Notes: generated by a model not told the origin, from the sequence alone. Shown: positions 44,501 to 56,547, numbered from the stretch's first letter. The stretch is 64,000 bases of DNA from Yamagishiella unicocca (GCA_003116995.1 BDSL01000020.1:1-64000), one strand, 5' to 3'. A program made the numbers and translations.

Positions 44501-45030
44501 GATGGCGTGACACGTCCGAGTCATCGCACAAGGCGGGGCTCATCGGAGGCCGCCGAGGGGATGGCAGAGTAGGCTTGCAAGTTCGTCGGAAAGCACACGC
44601 CCCTACAACACAGGGTCACGGTGTCTCCGAGCCATCCGAGCTAGGGCGCCAGCTTGCGTGTTACGCCCCCCCATTCGCGGATTCTCTTATTACCGAACCC
44701 ACACACACACCCAACAGCTGTATTGCACGCATGTACGACCTAGCACGTGTCAACCAACCTACCGGCGCCTAGACACGTCGTGTGTGTTTCAAAACCGACA
44801 AGACCAGCAGGCGACGTCACGTCACCGCCGCCCGCTGTCATCATCCCCTCCCCGTCTTAGAGCAACATTCAGCACAGCCCTCCATGCACTGTGCACCGAA
44901 GCCCGCCAGCAACTCCCTCAGCAGCCCGCGCACCGCCCAGACCCCCGCGCCGTCGCACGCACCGTCCGCCCTGGGGGGCAGTCGAGCTCCGCAGCCACTC
45001 CATCACCTCCTCGCTGCCTGCGTCCACCGC
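41501..45030. other. No supported gene; repeats only
   Basis: Only short frames without domains. Intron-type modules occur near 43300-43500 (cacgacatggccataatagt) and near 44670-44690 (ttcgcggattctcttatta). A 30-bp tandem array is at 43601-43790. Confidence 0.4.
43601..43790. repeat. 30-bp tandem array
   Basis: Six copies of a 30-bp unit (ctgctgccgctggtggagct followed by gtcacggatg); the second copy is slightly shorter. It stays open in several frames because 30 is a multiple of three. Confidence 0.9.
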
Positions 45031-45350
45031 GACAGCAAACGTGTCATCGCACCAGGGACAGCAAACGTGTCATGGCGCCAGGGACAGCAAACGTGTCATG
45101 GCGCCAGGGGCAGCTAACGTTTCATGGCGCCAGGGACAGCAAACGTGTCATGGCGCCAGGGGCAGCTAACGTGTCATGGCGCCAGGGACAGCTAACGTGT
45201 CATGGCGCCAGGGGCAGCAAACGTGTCATGGCGCCAGGGACAGCAAACGTGTCATGGCGCCAGGGACAGCAAACGTGTCATGACGCCAGGGGCAGCTAAC
45301 GTGTCATGGCGCCAGAGACAGCAAACGTGTCATGGCGCCAGGGGCAGCAG
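45031..45350. repeat. 26-bp tandem array
   Basis: About twelve copies of a 26-bp unit (gacagcaaacgtgtcatggc followed by gccagg). Variants: gggcagctaacg and a single gcgccagagac. Units are directly adjacent without unique spacers. Confidence 0.92.
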
Positions 45351-45539
45351 CACTCGTGCGGCCAGGACAGCAGCACTCGTGCGGCCATGGGCAGCAGCTC
45401 CAGGTCATCCGACATAGCCGGGGTGGTTGCCAGGGCGGCACCTCCCGAAACGTGGATGTCAGGTCTGCCCACTAGCCGGCCACCACCGGCAGGGAGCCGT
45501 TTCCTGGTGTAAATGTTTACAGCGGCCCGGGGGTTGATG

Positions 45540-45968
45540 GGGCAGCCCCGGGGCGTGCACCGCCTGCAACGCATCCAGTTGGCCTCCCTCCACTGCGGCC
45601 TCCGCTGCGTACCTGTCCGCCCCCACGCCCTCACCTAGCAGGTGCTTCAGGGCCGCAAGTCGCCGGTGTGGGCAGCCGCCGTAACCGCCTCCGCATCGGC
45701 GTCGTAGCTCTGCTAGCCCCGCTGCCGCAGCCAGCCCAGACGACCCAGCGCATCCTAGGAGGCCGCGGCATCCCGGCAGGCCGACTTGGTTGAAGGGCAG
45801 CCCGCGCCTCCCGCCACTCACCTTGGCATGTTGGAGGGCGGCCTGCGCCGCCCGCCACTCCACCTTGGCCTGCCAGTCAGGAGTAGGGCTGCTGGCGGCT
45901 GCAGCCAGTATGCCTCCCAGTTCATCCGCATATATAAAATGCTGCTGCTGCACGCCGCCCTGCCCCAC
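45540..45968 (-). pseudogene. Degraded ankyrin-like repeat fragment
   Basis: In a minus-strand frame (45968-45459) pieces resemble the large ankyrin-like family common in chlamydomonad genomes: DWQAKVEWRAAQAALQHAK near the start, then LAALKHLLGEGVGADRYAAE and AAVEGGQLDALQAVHAPG, which match the A-x-x-GG-L-x-x-L-x-x-L-x-x-x-G pattern of such repeats. Between them the frame is low-complexity and the usual repeat spacing is lost. There is no start signal and no clear splice structure. I read it as a remnant; a real gene with unrecognised splicing remains possible. Confidence 0.4.
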
Positions 45969-46050
45969 CCGCCACGCGTGGTGCGGCCGTTGCCAGGTCG
46001 CAGCCCTGTGCTACTGCGTGCAACAGGTAGCCCATGAGCAGGCCGTCCTA

Positions 46051-46690
46051 CTAACACTGTAAAAGCAGCGACTCCATTAGGCTTACGTGGCTGCCGTTAT
46101 CAGCGGACGCATAGGATGTTGGCCAAAGATTCTGGCAAAAACATTCGTGGCGCAACAGCTGGTTAGAAGCCACTCGCACACGGCCTGACTGAGTTGCTTT
46201 CTGTTGTGCGACCTGCGTTTGCTGCGCCTGTGCATACATTTGCGCAGACGGGCAGGCTGCGTACGGGTTGTAGGCCTGGTGCACGGCCTGCTGCTGCTGC
46301 TGCGTTGCGAACTGCCCCCTCATGTAAGCCTGCATTTGCTCCTGCGTCAGGCTGTTGCCCCCGGGAACACCCACCATGCCGGGGTACATAGACGTCGCCG
46401 CCATGGTCTGACAATACGCACCGTACGCCGACGGCGCCGCCGTCGCCTGCGGCTGAGCTTGAGCCTGAGGTTGGCTCTGCTGCTGCGCGGCCTGCGCCTG
46501 CTGTTGCGGCTGTTGTGCTTGCAGCTGCTGCTGCGCGCCGTACACGCCATACGATACTGGTGCGGCGGTGCTGGCAGCTTGCGCCGAAGCCTGGCCCGGG
46601 GCAGCCGTAGTTTGCGCCGAAGGATTGGCGGCTGCCGTGATCAACAGGGCTGTGGTCGACGTCAAAGGGTAAGCCGCTAGCAGCTAGTTG
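46051..46690 (-). CDS. Gln/Ala-rich low-complexity exon
   Basis: A 204-codon minus-strand frame rich in Gln, Ala and Tyr: VSYGVYGAQQQLQAQQPQQQ, then YGAYCQTMAATSMYPGMVG, LTQEQMQAYMRGQF and YNPYAACPSAQMYAQAQQ, stop at 46051. Composition with scattered Tyr-Gly is that of a prion-like, RNA-binding-type disordered region. It probably begins at an acceptor near 46680 (TGCTAG) instead of its first ATG at 46665. It may be the end of the gene represented by the exons at 46852-47272, but the simplest acceptor there (46795) leads into a different frame. No domain recognised. Confidence 0.5.
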
Positions 46691-46789
46691 GGTGTCAAGA
46701 TCTTGGTCAGCCTGCTGTCGTGGTGTAGGGACAGGAGTACGGAACGCCATGGGTGCCATAGAGACGCCCGATGCTCCCTGGAGTAGTGT

Positions 46790-47100
46790 TCGCCACTGAG
46801 GTGATGCGTGAGTGGCGTGGGAGGGAGGTGTGATGCTGCGGGTGATCGCACCTTGGCACAGACCCACACCGACATCCGGCCGATGATGAGGCCCCCCGAC
46901 AGCTTGCGGTTGCCCAGCACGGGCGTGATGGATAACTCCATCTCGGGCGCCTCGGCGAAGCTCAGCCACAGCCTGCGAGGCGGAGATCGCGGTATGGAGC
47001 AGCGGTGGGGCCAGGAGCGCTTGGGCGACATGACAGTGGGCAGCACTAAGCAACCGGTGCTAGGTGTTTCTGGGTCAGCAGCCCCGACAGCATGATGCCT
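46790..47100 (-). repeat. Duplicated segment, copy 1
   Basis: About 310 bp matching 61648-61960 closely over the 121-bp exon and both flanks, including the acceptor CTCGCAG, the donor AAG/GTGCGA, and the downstream intron with its acceptor. Similarity weakens at the upstream end (a ctgtcggggctg block is still shared). Confidence 0.85.
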
Positions 47101-47499
47101 CCTGGCTTCCCACAGGCGCTAGGGCCACCGTGCTTGTGCTGCATGCTGTCGACCATGCTGCAGCTGTATGCTGAATGATACAGGCGCTGCACGCTTACCA
47201 ATCAACTGCCTCATACGGGGGGTCACTCCAGCTCTGCTCAGCCACAGGCCACCACGCCGCCCGCAGCACCACCTGGACGTCAGGGGAGTGAGAGTGTGCA
47301 TAGGATTACCAACACGAATGCGCAATGCAACGACCCCTCCGCAACACAGCACCCAGGCAGCCCCTACTAACCATGCGGCAAGCAACCCGACCGCACAGCC
47401 CGCAGCTGCGTGGCCGAAAAAGATGGCCCGAACCGTACAGCAGGCTAGAACCAGTGCAAGTAATGCCCCCAACAAGCCAGGGAGACGCGACAGAAGCAA
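46852..47499 (-). CDS. Exons of a putative membrane protein with a weak SMP/synaptotagmin-like look
   Basis: Three exon-like pieces on the minus strand. First, a hydrophobic exon within 47499-47300 with two adjacent membrane segments (LLGALLALVLACCTV and GLLAAWLVGAAWVLCC). Second, 47272-47199, reading VVLRAAWWPVAEQSWSDPPY and EAVDW. Third, 46972-46852, reading LWLSFAEAPEMELSITPVLG then KLSGGLIIGRMSVWVCAK. The second and third join in phase (GT donor 47198-47197, acceptor 46974-46973). A membrane hairpin followed by 'VDW' and 'xLxFxExPxMxLxITPV' recalls extended synaptotagmins with an SMP lipid-transfer domain, but about 100 residues of SMP would be missing, so family and intactness are doubtful. 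The third exon is duplicated at 61833-61713. Confidence 0.4.
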
Positions 47500-48010
47500 G
47501 CAAGCTCACCAGCAGCTGCCGCAACGCCAGGGCCACGGCCAGCCGCTGTGCCTGCAGAAGAAAGCGGAGGGCTGGAATTTGGTGCTTTGCGCGCACACGG
47601 ATAATATGCAAGGGTACGCGCGGAATTGCGCGTAACATTACTCAAGAGGCACCACATGAGCATGCCGTGTGAAAGGGAGACTGCTTCGTTTAAAGCACAC
47701 GGTTAGGGTCTCTGCTTCGGTACGGATTATGACGGGGAAAAACGTATTTCACAACGAATCACCAGAGTTTGCACCACCTGCGGCTTTCATATCCATAAAG
47801 TCTGTTGTGGCGCCGTTGCGTTCCGACGGCAGGTTTGCTAGGAAGGCGAGCATTGGATGCAGCCAATGTCCTTTAGTTGCTAAAATATAGGAGCAGGCAG
47901 CTGCTTCGGCCACCGTGGAGCGCTTACCTTTCCAGACGCCAAGATACATTTTGAGGCTGCCAAAGACCAGCAACACGCCCAGTTGCATACGTTATGGTTT
48001 ACATTACATC

Positions 48011-48022
48011 TATGTCGGGGGT
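48011..48022. repeat. Target-site duplication, left copy
   Basis: tatgtcgggggt, identical to 48529-48540; the two bound the LINE fragment. Confidence 0.8.
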
Positions 48023-48528
48023 ATGTATGTATGTATGTATGTTACAAGCTGAGGCTTGTGTGGTTCAGACGAGCCGAGAGGCTCATGAACCGCTAAAAAG
48101 CGCGCCTAGTTCTTATCCAGCGCAGTAAACAACAAGTTAAGACAAACTGAAACTACACTAAACTAAAATAGGCAAAACATTACGCAAGTCTTCCCAGTTT
48201 ATTCAACCTGCGACACCTTATCCCATGTACGACTCGTGCCAGAGCTCGTTGGTCCTCAACGCCCATGACTTCGGCCATTTCTGAGCTAGGGGAAACACCA
48301 AGTGCCCAAAGCTCTTCCCGTTCAGCAGCGTATTCCGGGCATTCCAACAAAACGTGCTTCTCATCCTCAACGGCACTCGTATCCATGCAGACCCTGCACC
48401 ATCTATCTGCTCGGTCCCTACCTCCTGGGCGATTAACTTCAATGTCCCAGACACATAACCTGAAGCGCATAAGTGATGTTTGCAGCTTCCGTGGGATATA
48501 CCCCTTCAGATGTTTCTCCTTACCTCCT
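48023..48528 (-). mobile_element. 5'-truncated non-LTR retrotransposon (LINE) fragment
   Basis: 506 bp between two perfect 12-bp direct repeats. The minus strand encodes the C-terminal end of a LINE reverse transcriptase polyprotein: a zinc-knuckle-like CRVCMDTSAVEDEKHVLLEC (Cys-x2-Cys ... His-x4-Cys, the zf-RVT pattern) followed by PEYAAEREELWALG and a stop at 48180. The 3' end carries a short tandem CATA tail (48022-48045), as many LINEs do. Direction, short 3'-anchored length, terminal microsatellite and target-site duplication all fit target-primed reverse transcription with 5' truncation. The reverse transcriptase core itself is absent, so it is a dead copy. The clade cannot be named. 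Confidence 0.85.
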
Positions 48529-48540
48529 TATGTCGGGGGT
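48529..48540. repeat. Target-site duplication, right copy
   Basis: tatgtcgggggt, identical to 48011-48022, directly upstream (in element sense) of the truncated 5' end. Confidence 0.8.
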
Positions 48541-51500
48541 CTGTTCCTGTGAGAGGGTATACAATCCCTGTGTTTTAACGAGGTTCTGGAGCTGCCGGCC
48601 AAAATCCCTGCGCCATACTCATGACCAACTGCGCACTTAAACCGTATGGCCATACACACACTTTCGAAGTTTTGCTTCAAATAAGTACTATGAAGGCACA
48701 GCTCGCGAGGGCTCTCAAACCCCTGACGCGTTACGACGGGTAGTTTTCGGCCTCTGGTTCACCTTGTTCATTGGCTGTGCGGATGATGACGTTTATGTGC
48801 CTGGGATCTGCGCCTTGGCATAGTCCGGCCAATGAGGATACCATCTTCACGACATGCAGGCACTGTCTTGCTTGGGGAGAGGCGTTGCGGCAAGTACGCG
48901 ACATTTAGCTTGGGGCCTGAACACTGAGCGCATGGGCCTTGGAGCCGGGCTGGCGCCGCCTTGCCTTGGAAAACAAGAAACCGCAGGTGGGGACTGCGGG
49001 GCAGCAAGGAAACCTGGGAGTTGGGGGTGCTGCCGGGTGGGAGGGACGTAGCGAGGGGATTGGACGGCAGGTCGAAACCCCTGTGCAGCATCGCATTCTG
49101 AAAACATCAGCTGGCAGGGGAGTTGCATGGGTTGCCATGGGCAAGCGCCAGGTGGAAATAATGTGTGGGGGGAACCAGACTGCACAACCGGATGACGGTG
49201 GTTATCAACGCCATTTCCTCTTCACACATTGTTCGGGGATAGGGATTCGTGAGGGCGCCGAGCAGTCCCGGGACGAACGGGCTGTGCCACCTCGTGAACG
49301 TGTGCAAGGTTGCAGGGACGCTGGGGACGGTGAGAGCAGCGACTGGATTGTGGACTCAAAAGCTACGAGGTTAGGCGGAGGATGGGCATGACACGCTAGC
49401 GACATGGCTTGCCGTACCGTACCAACCGGTTTCGACAGCTTTAGGGGCGCAATTGAGTGTGGGCTGTATGGTCCGAGGCAGCACGTGGGACACCCTGCAG
49501 CTGTCGCGTGAGCCGGTCCTTACGAGCCACCGTGCAGCTGGCAGATCCAAGGGCAGCATCGTGGTCGATACATACAAGTGGGTTGTGACCAGGATCGTGA
49601 GTTGCAAGGGTTGGACTGGGCAAGCGCCTCTTGGAAACAAGGTGGGAGGGGACCCAGACTTCACGACAGGATGACGGTGTTTATCAACGCCATTTACTCT
49701 TGAGCATTGACCGGTGAGGACGCCAGGCAGTCCAGGGACAAACGGGCGGTCCGAGAACGAAGGGGCAGTCCCCGGTCGGGAATGGTTTGGTGCGAAGTGT
49801 ACGGTGCAACACATACCCATACCCATACGTGCAGCCCGTCGGGTTTCATGTTTCCACGGTGCGTTGGCTTGGCCTCCGCGGGGCGGATTACGTCGTCGGC
49901 GTGGACACCGCCAAGCAACAGCCAAGGACGGCTTTCGCAGCAGTCATGTCGGCGTCAGCGGCGACCGACTCTCACAGCAGGTACGAAAGCCCAAGGTGTC
50001 AGCAGGCCGGCGCAGGAGCCTCGCCGGTGGTCGTGGCGGTGATGGCGGTAGGAACATGGCGTTGGGCCGTGGGCCGCGGCACCACGGGACAGACCTGGCG
50101 TCATCAGCTAGCAGCGGCTGTGACGTCGACAAGCAAGGCGATTGCGATGGTGGTGCCGACCTTCATATCCCTGGACCCTGCAGCAAACCAGATCTACGTC
50201 AATTTTAACCGTGACGGCTACCTAGATGCACCGGATGCTGGCGGAACACTTGGGAGCCAGCAGCGATCGTGGGCCCTATGGGGGCTTTTCTTTTAGGAGA
50301 GTCCCCATAGCCACGGAAAGCCACGAGCGCGAGGAAGGGCGCGATCGTGGGCGTGTTAGGTGTGCGCTTTGGCATTGTAGACTGTGTTACTGAAGAATAA
50401 TTGTTTGGTTTTGCTCGAGGCGACCCGCTTCAGCGTGTTACACGTCATGCACTGTTTGCGCAACGCTTCGCGAAAATATGTTCGACCTGCTGCACCTGCT
50501 GCTTTGGATCTGATTTTTCGGAAGGCGCACTGAGTTATAACTTGCTTGTTGACCTCCAAGTGCCGCAGCATCGAGATCTTTATTGCTGTACCCAAGGGAG
50601 CCAAAACATTGCTGTCAACAACACTTTGGGACGCCCCTTCCCGGGACCGTGAGAGCGAGTGGCGAGAGTTTTAGAGTCAGAACGCCAGGAAATACTAAGA
50701 CGGATTGTTTGCATATTTCTGTCATGTGTGACCGCCACCAACATCTACGAAGGCAATGGTTCTGAGGGTAACCTAACGGCAGTTGTCGTATGCTCGCAAG
50801 AAAGTCCCAAACATACCGCCACATGTGCTCTGACCATAGGTATAGACATATAGTAGCCATGGATTGCTGTAACTTGTTGATACGTGATTGAATTAACCTG
50901 AACGCAGAATCCTGCCTTGCCCATATGCCCAACTACATACAGGCATCCGGTCCAACAGTAAATCGTCGCTGTTTGGGACGGAGACTCGGCGTGCATCTTA
51001 TACTCGTGGTGGACAGAGGTGAGGTTGCTTGGCGATAAGCCATCTTGCGCACTCGGATTCTGCAAGATGGTGCTAGCTCACCTTTAACCACGCTCGACGG
51101 CAAGAGTACCAATAAGCCGTCCTATCTTTGGATTGATGTCGCCTCGCACGTTTGCTGCTGTCGTCGTTAATGTGTTGCAAGGCAAACTGGCATGCATGCG
51201 CTGCCAGCGACTCTAACGTTACAAGATCCATTTCGCGCATTACTTACACAGGGTGCACACAACATGCTCTCTACGCCATGGCTGTCGTGCACAACCTATG
51301 GCAGACAGTATGCTTGCAGAGAACTTCGCCGCTCCATTGAGTGGTTCGAGCTGGTTCGAGTCTCAAGCTCCTGGATCGATCATACCGGTATTAGCATACG
51401 ACCTAATGCGTTTGGCTCTTTGAGCCTCATATATGTCGCGGGAGGCTCAATCCGCAGTCGAACGCCAGTACAGCTGAGGTACCTCCGTCCTTTTGGCCTA

Positions 51501-51719
51501 TCCTTGCCATGCTGATTCGTCCTCCTATCAAGGCACACTACGCTTCGTATTGGTCAATGCACGTCCAACTGTTACACTTGTAAGGAGTTGTGTGTAAAGG
51601 TGGTTGACGTAGTTGACAGCGTCTGCATACCTAAAGCCCAGCCAACCTGGTCGTGTAGGACTCAACCTAGATGGTGCACTGAGCGTTCGTAACCTCCCTA
51701 AGTCATTATTGCCTCTTCC
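48541..51719. other. No supported gene; internal duplication
   Basis: Two diverged copies of a ~170-bp segment occur at about 49121-49290 and 49601-49760, sharing gggcaagcgcc, ggatgacggtg, tatcaacgccattt and acgaacggg/acaaacggg blocks in the same order, about 480 bp apart. Plus-strand open frames at 49714-50296 (ending in PTFISLDPAANQIYVNFNRD) look partly protein-like but have no recognised domain. The rest is unassigned. Confidence 0.4.
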
Positions 51720-54700
51720 GCCGCATTCCCCCTTCCTCCCGTAGGACCCCATGTGGTGTACGGCAGCGGCGCCCACATTAGTGCCGCCAGCAGCCGTCTG
51801 GGAGGCTAGGCTCGCTTACCTGCTGGCCGCCCGTTCGTTCCACCTTCGGCCGGTCCCGCCTCTGTGAGGTGTTTCGTGTGTTTCGTACGGGACACATCAC
51901 ATCGCATTTTCTCTCTGCTGGTACTTCGGGTGCCGACTCGTTCTTTCGCTCCCCTCCCCTGCCCCGCCGCATTCCCCCTTCCTCCCGTAGGACCCCATGT
52001 GGTGTACGGCAGCGGCGCCCACATTAGTGCCGCCAGCAGCCGTCTGGGAGGCTAGGCTCGCTTACCTGCTGGCCGCCCGTTCGTTCCACCTTCGGCCGGT
52101 CCCGCCTCTGTGAGGTGTTTCGTGTGTTTCGTACGGGACACATCACATCGCATTTTCTCTCTGCTGGTACTTCGGGTGCCGACTCGTTCTTTCGCTCCCC
52201 TCCCCTGCCCCGCCGTGGTCCCCCTTCCTCCCGTAGGACCCCATGTGGCGTACGGCAGCGGCGCACTCTTTAGTGCCGCCAGCAGCCGTCTGGGAGGCTA
52301 GGCTCGCTTACCTGCTGGCCGCCCGTTCGTTCCACCTTCGGCTGGCCCCGCCTCTGTGAGGTGTTTCGTGTGTTTCGTACGGGACACATCGCATCGCATT
52401 TTCTCTCTGCTGGTACTTCGGGTGCCGACTCGTTCTTTCGCTCCCCTCCCCTGCCCCGCCGTGTTCCCCCTTCCTCCCGTAGGACCCCATGTGGCGTACG
52501 GCAGCGGCGCACTCTTTAGTGCCGCCAGCAGCCGTCTGGGAGGCTAGGCTCGCTTACCTGCTGGCCGCCCGTTCGTTCCACCTTCGGCCGGTCCCGCCTC
52601 TGTGAGGTGTTTCGTGTGTTTCGTACGGGACACATCGCATCGCATTTTCTCTCTGCTGGTACTTCGGGTGCCGACTCGTTCTTTCGCTCCCGTCCCCTGC
52701 CCCGCCGCATTCCCCCTTCCTCCCGTAGGACCCCATGTGGCGTACGGCAGCGGCGCACTCTTTAGTGCCGCCAGCAGCCGTCTGGGAGGCTAGGCTCGCT
52801 TACCTGCTGGCCGCCCGTTCGTTCCACCTTCGGCTGGCCCCGCCTCTGTGAGGTGTTTCGTGTGTTTCGTACGGGACACATCGCATCGCATTTTCTCTCT
52901 GCTGGTACTTCGGGTGCCGACTCGTTCTTTCGCTCCCCTCCCCTGCCCCGCCGCATTCCCCCTTCCTCCCGTAGGACCCCATGTGGCGTACGGCAGCGGC
53001 GCACTCATTAGTGCCGCCAGCAGCCGTCTGGGAGGCTAGGCTCGCTTACCTGCTGGCCGCCCGTTCGTTCCACCTTCGGCCGGTCCCGCCTCTGTGAGGT
53101 GTTTCGTGTGTTTCGTACGGGACACATCGCATCGCATTTTCTCTCTGCTGGTACTTCGGGTGCCGACTCGTTCTTTCGCTCCCCTCCCCTGCCCCGCCGC
53201 ATTCCCCCTTCCTCCCGTAGGACCCCATGTGGCGTACGGCAGCGGCGCACTCTTTAGTGCCGCCAGCAGCCGTCTGGGAGGCTAGGCTCGCTTACCTGCT
53301 GGCCGCCCGTTCGTTCCACCTTCGGCCGGTCCCGCCTCTGTGAGGTGTTTCGTGTGTTTCGTACGGGACACATCGCATCGCATTTTCTCTCTGCTGGTAC
53401 TTCGGGTGCCGACTCGTTCTTTCGCTCCCCTCCCCTGCCCCGCCGCATTCCCCCTTCCTCCCGTAGGACCCCATGTGGCGTACGGCAGCGGCGCACCCTT
53501 TAGTGCCGCCAGCAGCCGTCTGGGAGGCTAGGCTCGCTTACCTGCTGGCCGCCCGTTCGTTCCACCTTCGGCCGGTCCCGCCTCTGTGAGGTGTTTCGTG
53601 TGTTTCGTACGGGACACATCGCATCGCATTTTCTCTCTGCTGGTACTTCGGGTGCCGACTCGTTCTTTCGCTCCCCTCCCCTGCCCCGCCGCATTCCCCC
53701 TTCCTCCCGTAGGACCCCATGTGGCGTACGGCAGCGGCGCACTCTTTAGTGCCGCCAGCAGCCGTCTGGGAGGCTAGGCTCGCTTACCTGCTGGCCGCCC
53801 GTTCGTTCCACCTTCGGCCGGTCCCGCCTCTGTGAGGTGTTTCGTGTGTTTCGTACGGGACACATCGCATCGCATTTTCTCTCTGCTGGTACTTCGGGTG
53901 CCGACTCGTTCTTTCGCTCCCCTCCCCTGCCCCGCCGCATTCCCCCTTCCTCCCGTAGGACCCCATGTGGCGTACGGCAGCGGCGCACCCTTTAGTGCCG
54001 CCAGCAGCCGTCTGGGAGGCTAGGCTCGCTTACCTGCTGGCCGCCCGTTCGTTCCACCTTCGGCCGGTCCCGCCTCTGTGAGGTGTTTCGTGTGTTTCGT
54101 ACGGGACACATCGCATCGCATTTTCTCTCTGCTGGTACTTCGGGTGCCGACTCGTTCTTTCGCTCCCCTCCCCTGCCCCGCCGCATTCCCCCTTCCTCCC
54201 GTAGGACCCCATGTGGCGTACGGCAGCGGCGCACCCTTTAGTGCCGCCAGCAGCCGTCTGGGAGGCTAGGCTCGCTTACCTGCTGGCCGCCCGTTCGTTC
54301 CACCTTCGGCCGGTCCCGCGTCTGTGAGGTGTTTCGTGTGTTTCGTACGGGACACATCGCATCGCATTTTCTCTCTGCTGGTACTTCGGGTGCCGACTCG
54401 TTCTTTCGCTCCCCTCCCCTGCCCCGCCGCATTCCCCCTTCCTCCCGTAGGACCCCATGTGGCGTACGGCAGCGGCGCACTCTTTAGTGCCGCCAGCAGC
54501 CGTCTGGGAGGCTAGGCTCGCTTACCTGCTGGCCGCCCGTTCGTTCCACCTTCGGCCGGTCCCGCCTCTGTGAGGTGTTTCGTGTGTTTCGTACGGGACA
54601 CATCGCATCGCATTTTCTCTCTGCTGGTACTTCGGGTGCCGACTCGTTCTTTCGCTCCCCTCCCCTGCCCCGCCGCATTCCCCCTTCCTCCCGTAGGACC

Positions 54701-55735
54701 CCATGTGGCGTACGGCAGCGGCGCACCCTTTAGTGCCGCCAGCAGCCGTCTGGGAGGCTAGGCTCGCTTACCTGCTGGCCGCCCGTTCGTTCCACCTTCG
54801 GCCGGTCCCGCCTCTGTGAGGTGTTTCGTGTGTTTCGTACGGGACACATCGCATCGCATTTTCTCTCTGCTGGTACTTCGGGTGCCGACTCGTTCTTTCG
54901 CTCCCCTCCCCTGCCCCGCCGCATTCCCCCTTCCTCCCGTAGGACCCCATGTGGCGTACGGCAGCGGCGCACCCTTTAGTGCCGCCAGCAGCCGTCTGGG
55001 AGGCTAGGCTCGCTTACCTGCTGGCCGCCCGTTCGTTCCACCTTCGGCCGGTCCCGCCTCTGTGAGGTGTTTCGTGTGTTTCGTACGGGACACATCGCAT
55101 CGCATTTTCTCTCTGCTGGTACTTCGGGTGCCGACTCGTTCTTTCGCTCCCCTCCCCTGCCCCGCCGCATTCCCCCTTCCTCCCGTAGGACCCCATGTGG
55201 CGTACGGCAGCGGCGCACCCTTTAGTGCCGCCAGCAGCCGTCTGGGAGGCTAGGCTCGCTTACCTGCTGGCCGCCCGTTCGTTCCACCTTCGGCCGGTCC
55301 CGCCTCTGTGAGGTGTTTCGTGTGTTTCGTACGGGACACATCGCATCGCATTTTCTCTCTGCTGGTACTTCGGGTGCCGACTCGTTCTTTCGCTCCCCTC
55401 CCCTGCCCCGCCGTGTTCCCCCTTCCTCCCGTAGGACCCCATGTGGCGTACGGCAGCGGCGCACTCTTTAGTGCCGCCAGCAGCCGCCTGGGAGGCTAGG
55501 CTCGCTTACCTGCTGGCCGCCCGTTCGTTCCACCTTCGGCCGGTCCCGCCTCTGTGAGGTGTTTCGTGTGTTTCGTACGGGACACATCGCATCGCATTTT
55601 CTCTCTGCTGGTACTTCGGGTACCGACTCGTTCTTTCGCTCCCCTCCCCTGCCCCGCCGCATTCCCCCTTCCTCCCGTAGGACCCCATGTGGCGTACGGC
55701 AGCGGCGCACCCTTTAGTGCCGCCAGCAGCCGTCC
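51720..55735. repeat. 246-bp satellite array, about 16 copies
   Basis: Head-to-tail copies of a 246-bp unit (boundaries at about 51778, 52024, 52270 and so on to 55468), plus partial units at both ends. Units are mostly 97-100 percent alike; variable spots include cattccccc/tgttccccc, cggccggtccc/cggctggcccc, and gcactcttt/gcacccttt/gcccacatt. The first two units share cacatcacatcgc and the cccacatta variant, so edge units differ from the homogenised core. 246 is a multiple of three. On the minus strand each unit has an 80-codon frame (MRRCRTPHGVLREEGG...) that crosses CAGCAG/GTAAGCGAG, a consensus 5' splice site, and stops 40 bp later. No transposon or rRNA similarity recognised. Confidence 0.95.
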
Positions 55736-56547
55736 TGGTCTCCCTGACATCCTAGTGATCAGTTTCAGCAGGTAGGTGAGTGAGGGCAGGGTACCGGTAT
55801 GCAGGCCAGCGGCAAGGGCGGGTCCGGGCACCAACGCTTATTGGGCAGCAGCAGCAGCCCGTCGTCAGGGCTGTTTTGGGTGCCACAAATAGTAGGATAC
55901 CGCCTGTTGCTGCTCGCTACCTTGCATGGTTACAGCGCGCGCTGTGACACGCTCGCACCTCGCGCGGGTGTCGTGGAGGATCGGGTGGGGCAAGGTGTCT
56001 GCTGCACCGCTCAGCCAGCCCTTCAGCGTACGTCCAGCCCGCCAGCCATATGTTTGCAGCCGGTCGTCATCAGCAGCCTGCTTCCTCACAGCCGTGGTAA
56101 TCCAGCCTTCGGTGCAGCGGATGCCTTGCCTCGCCCGTTGTCCCGGCCCCTCCGACCCTATCTAGCCACGTAGAACCTACCACTGCTGTCGTCACCTGTA
56201 TACCCTGCTTTACATACCTGCTGCATACCCTGCTTTACATTTGTCGCCCGACCCTCGCGCCTATATGCGACCACCGTCGCTAAGATGAACCGCCACTAAC
56301 TACTGCTACATGCACCCACCTCCTCCACCCCCCTTTCCCCGGGGGGGGGTTGCTTGTTTTGCACCCCTGCCCCGCGCCCGCCCTGCATCGCCCGAGCCCG
56401 CCCTACGTCATCTCCTACGTATGAGTACTGCGCTCCGAACTTGGGAACGCACCTGGCGTGTCGGAGGTTACCGTACGTTCCAAGAGAGCTCCACACCGCC
56501 GGTCTATCTGGCGGCGGCAACCAGCTGCCGCCGCCCGCCCGCTAACC
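55736..56547. other. No supported gene
   Basis: Unique sequence right of the satellite. Short frames only, none recognised. The intergenic segment includes a duplicated ataccctgctttacat at 56200-56240. Confidence 0.4.

Noticed and set aside
51778..55710. Sixteen 80-codon frames in the satellite as a gene family
   Set aside because: Identical because of tandem repetition; each frame runs through a splice-donor-like site to a stop, and no homology is recognised. Kept only as a finding.
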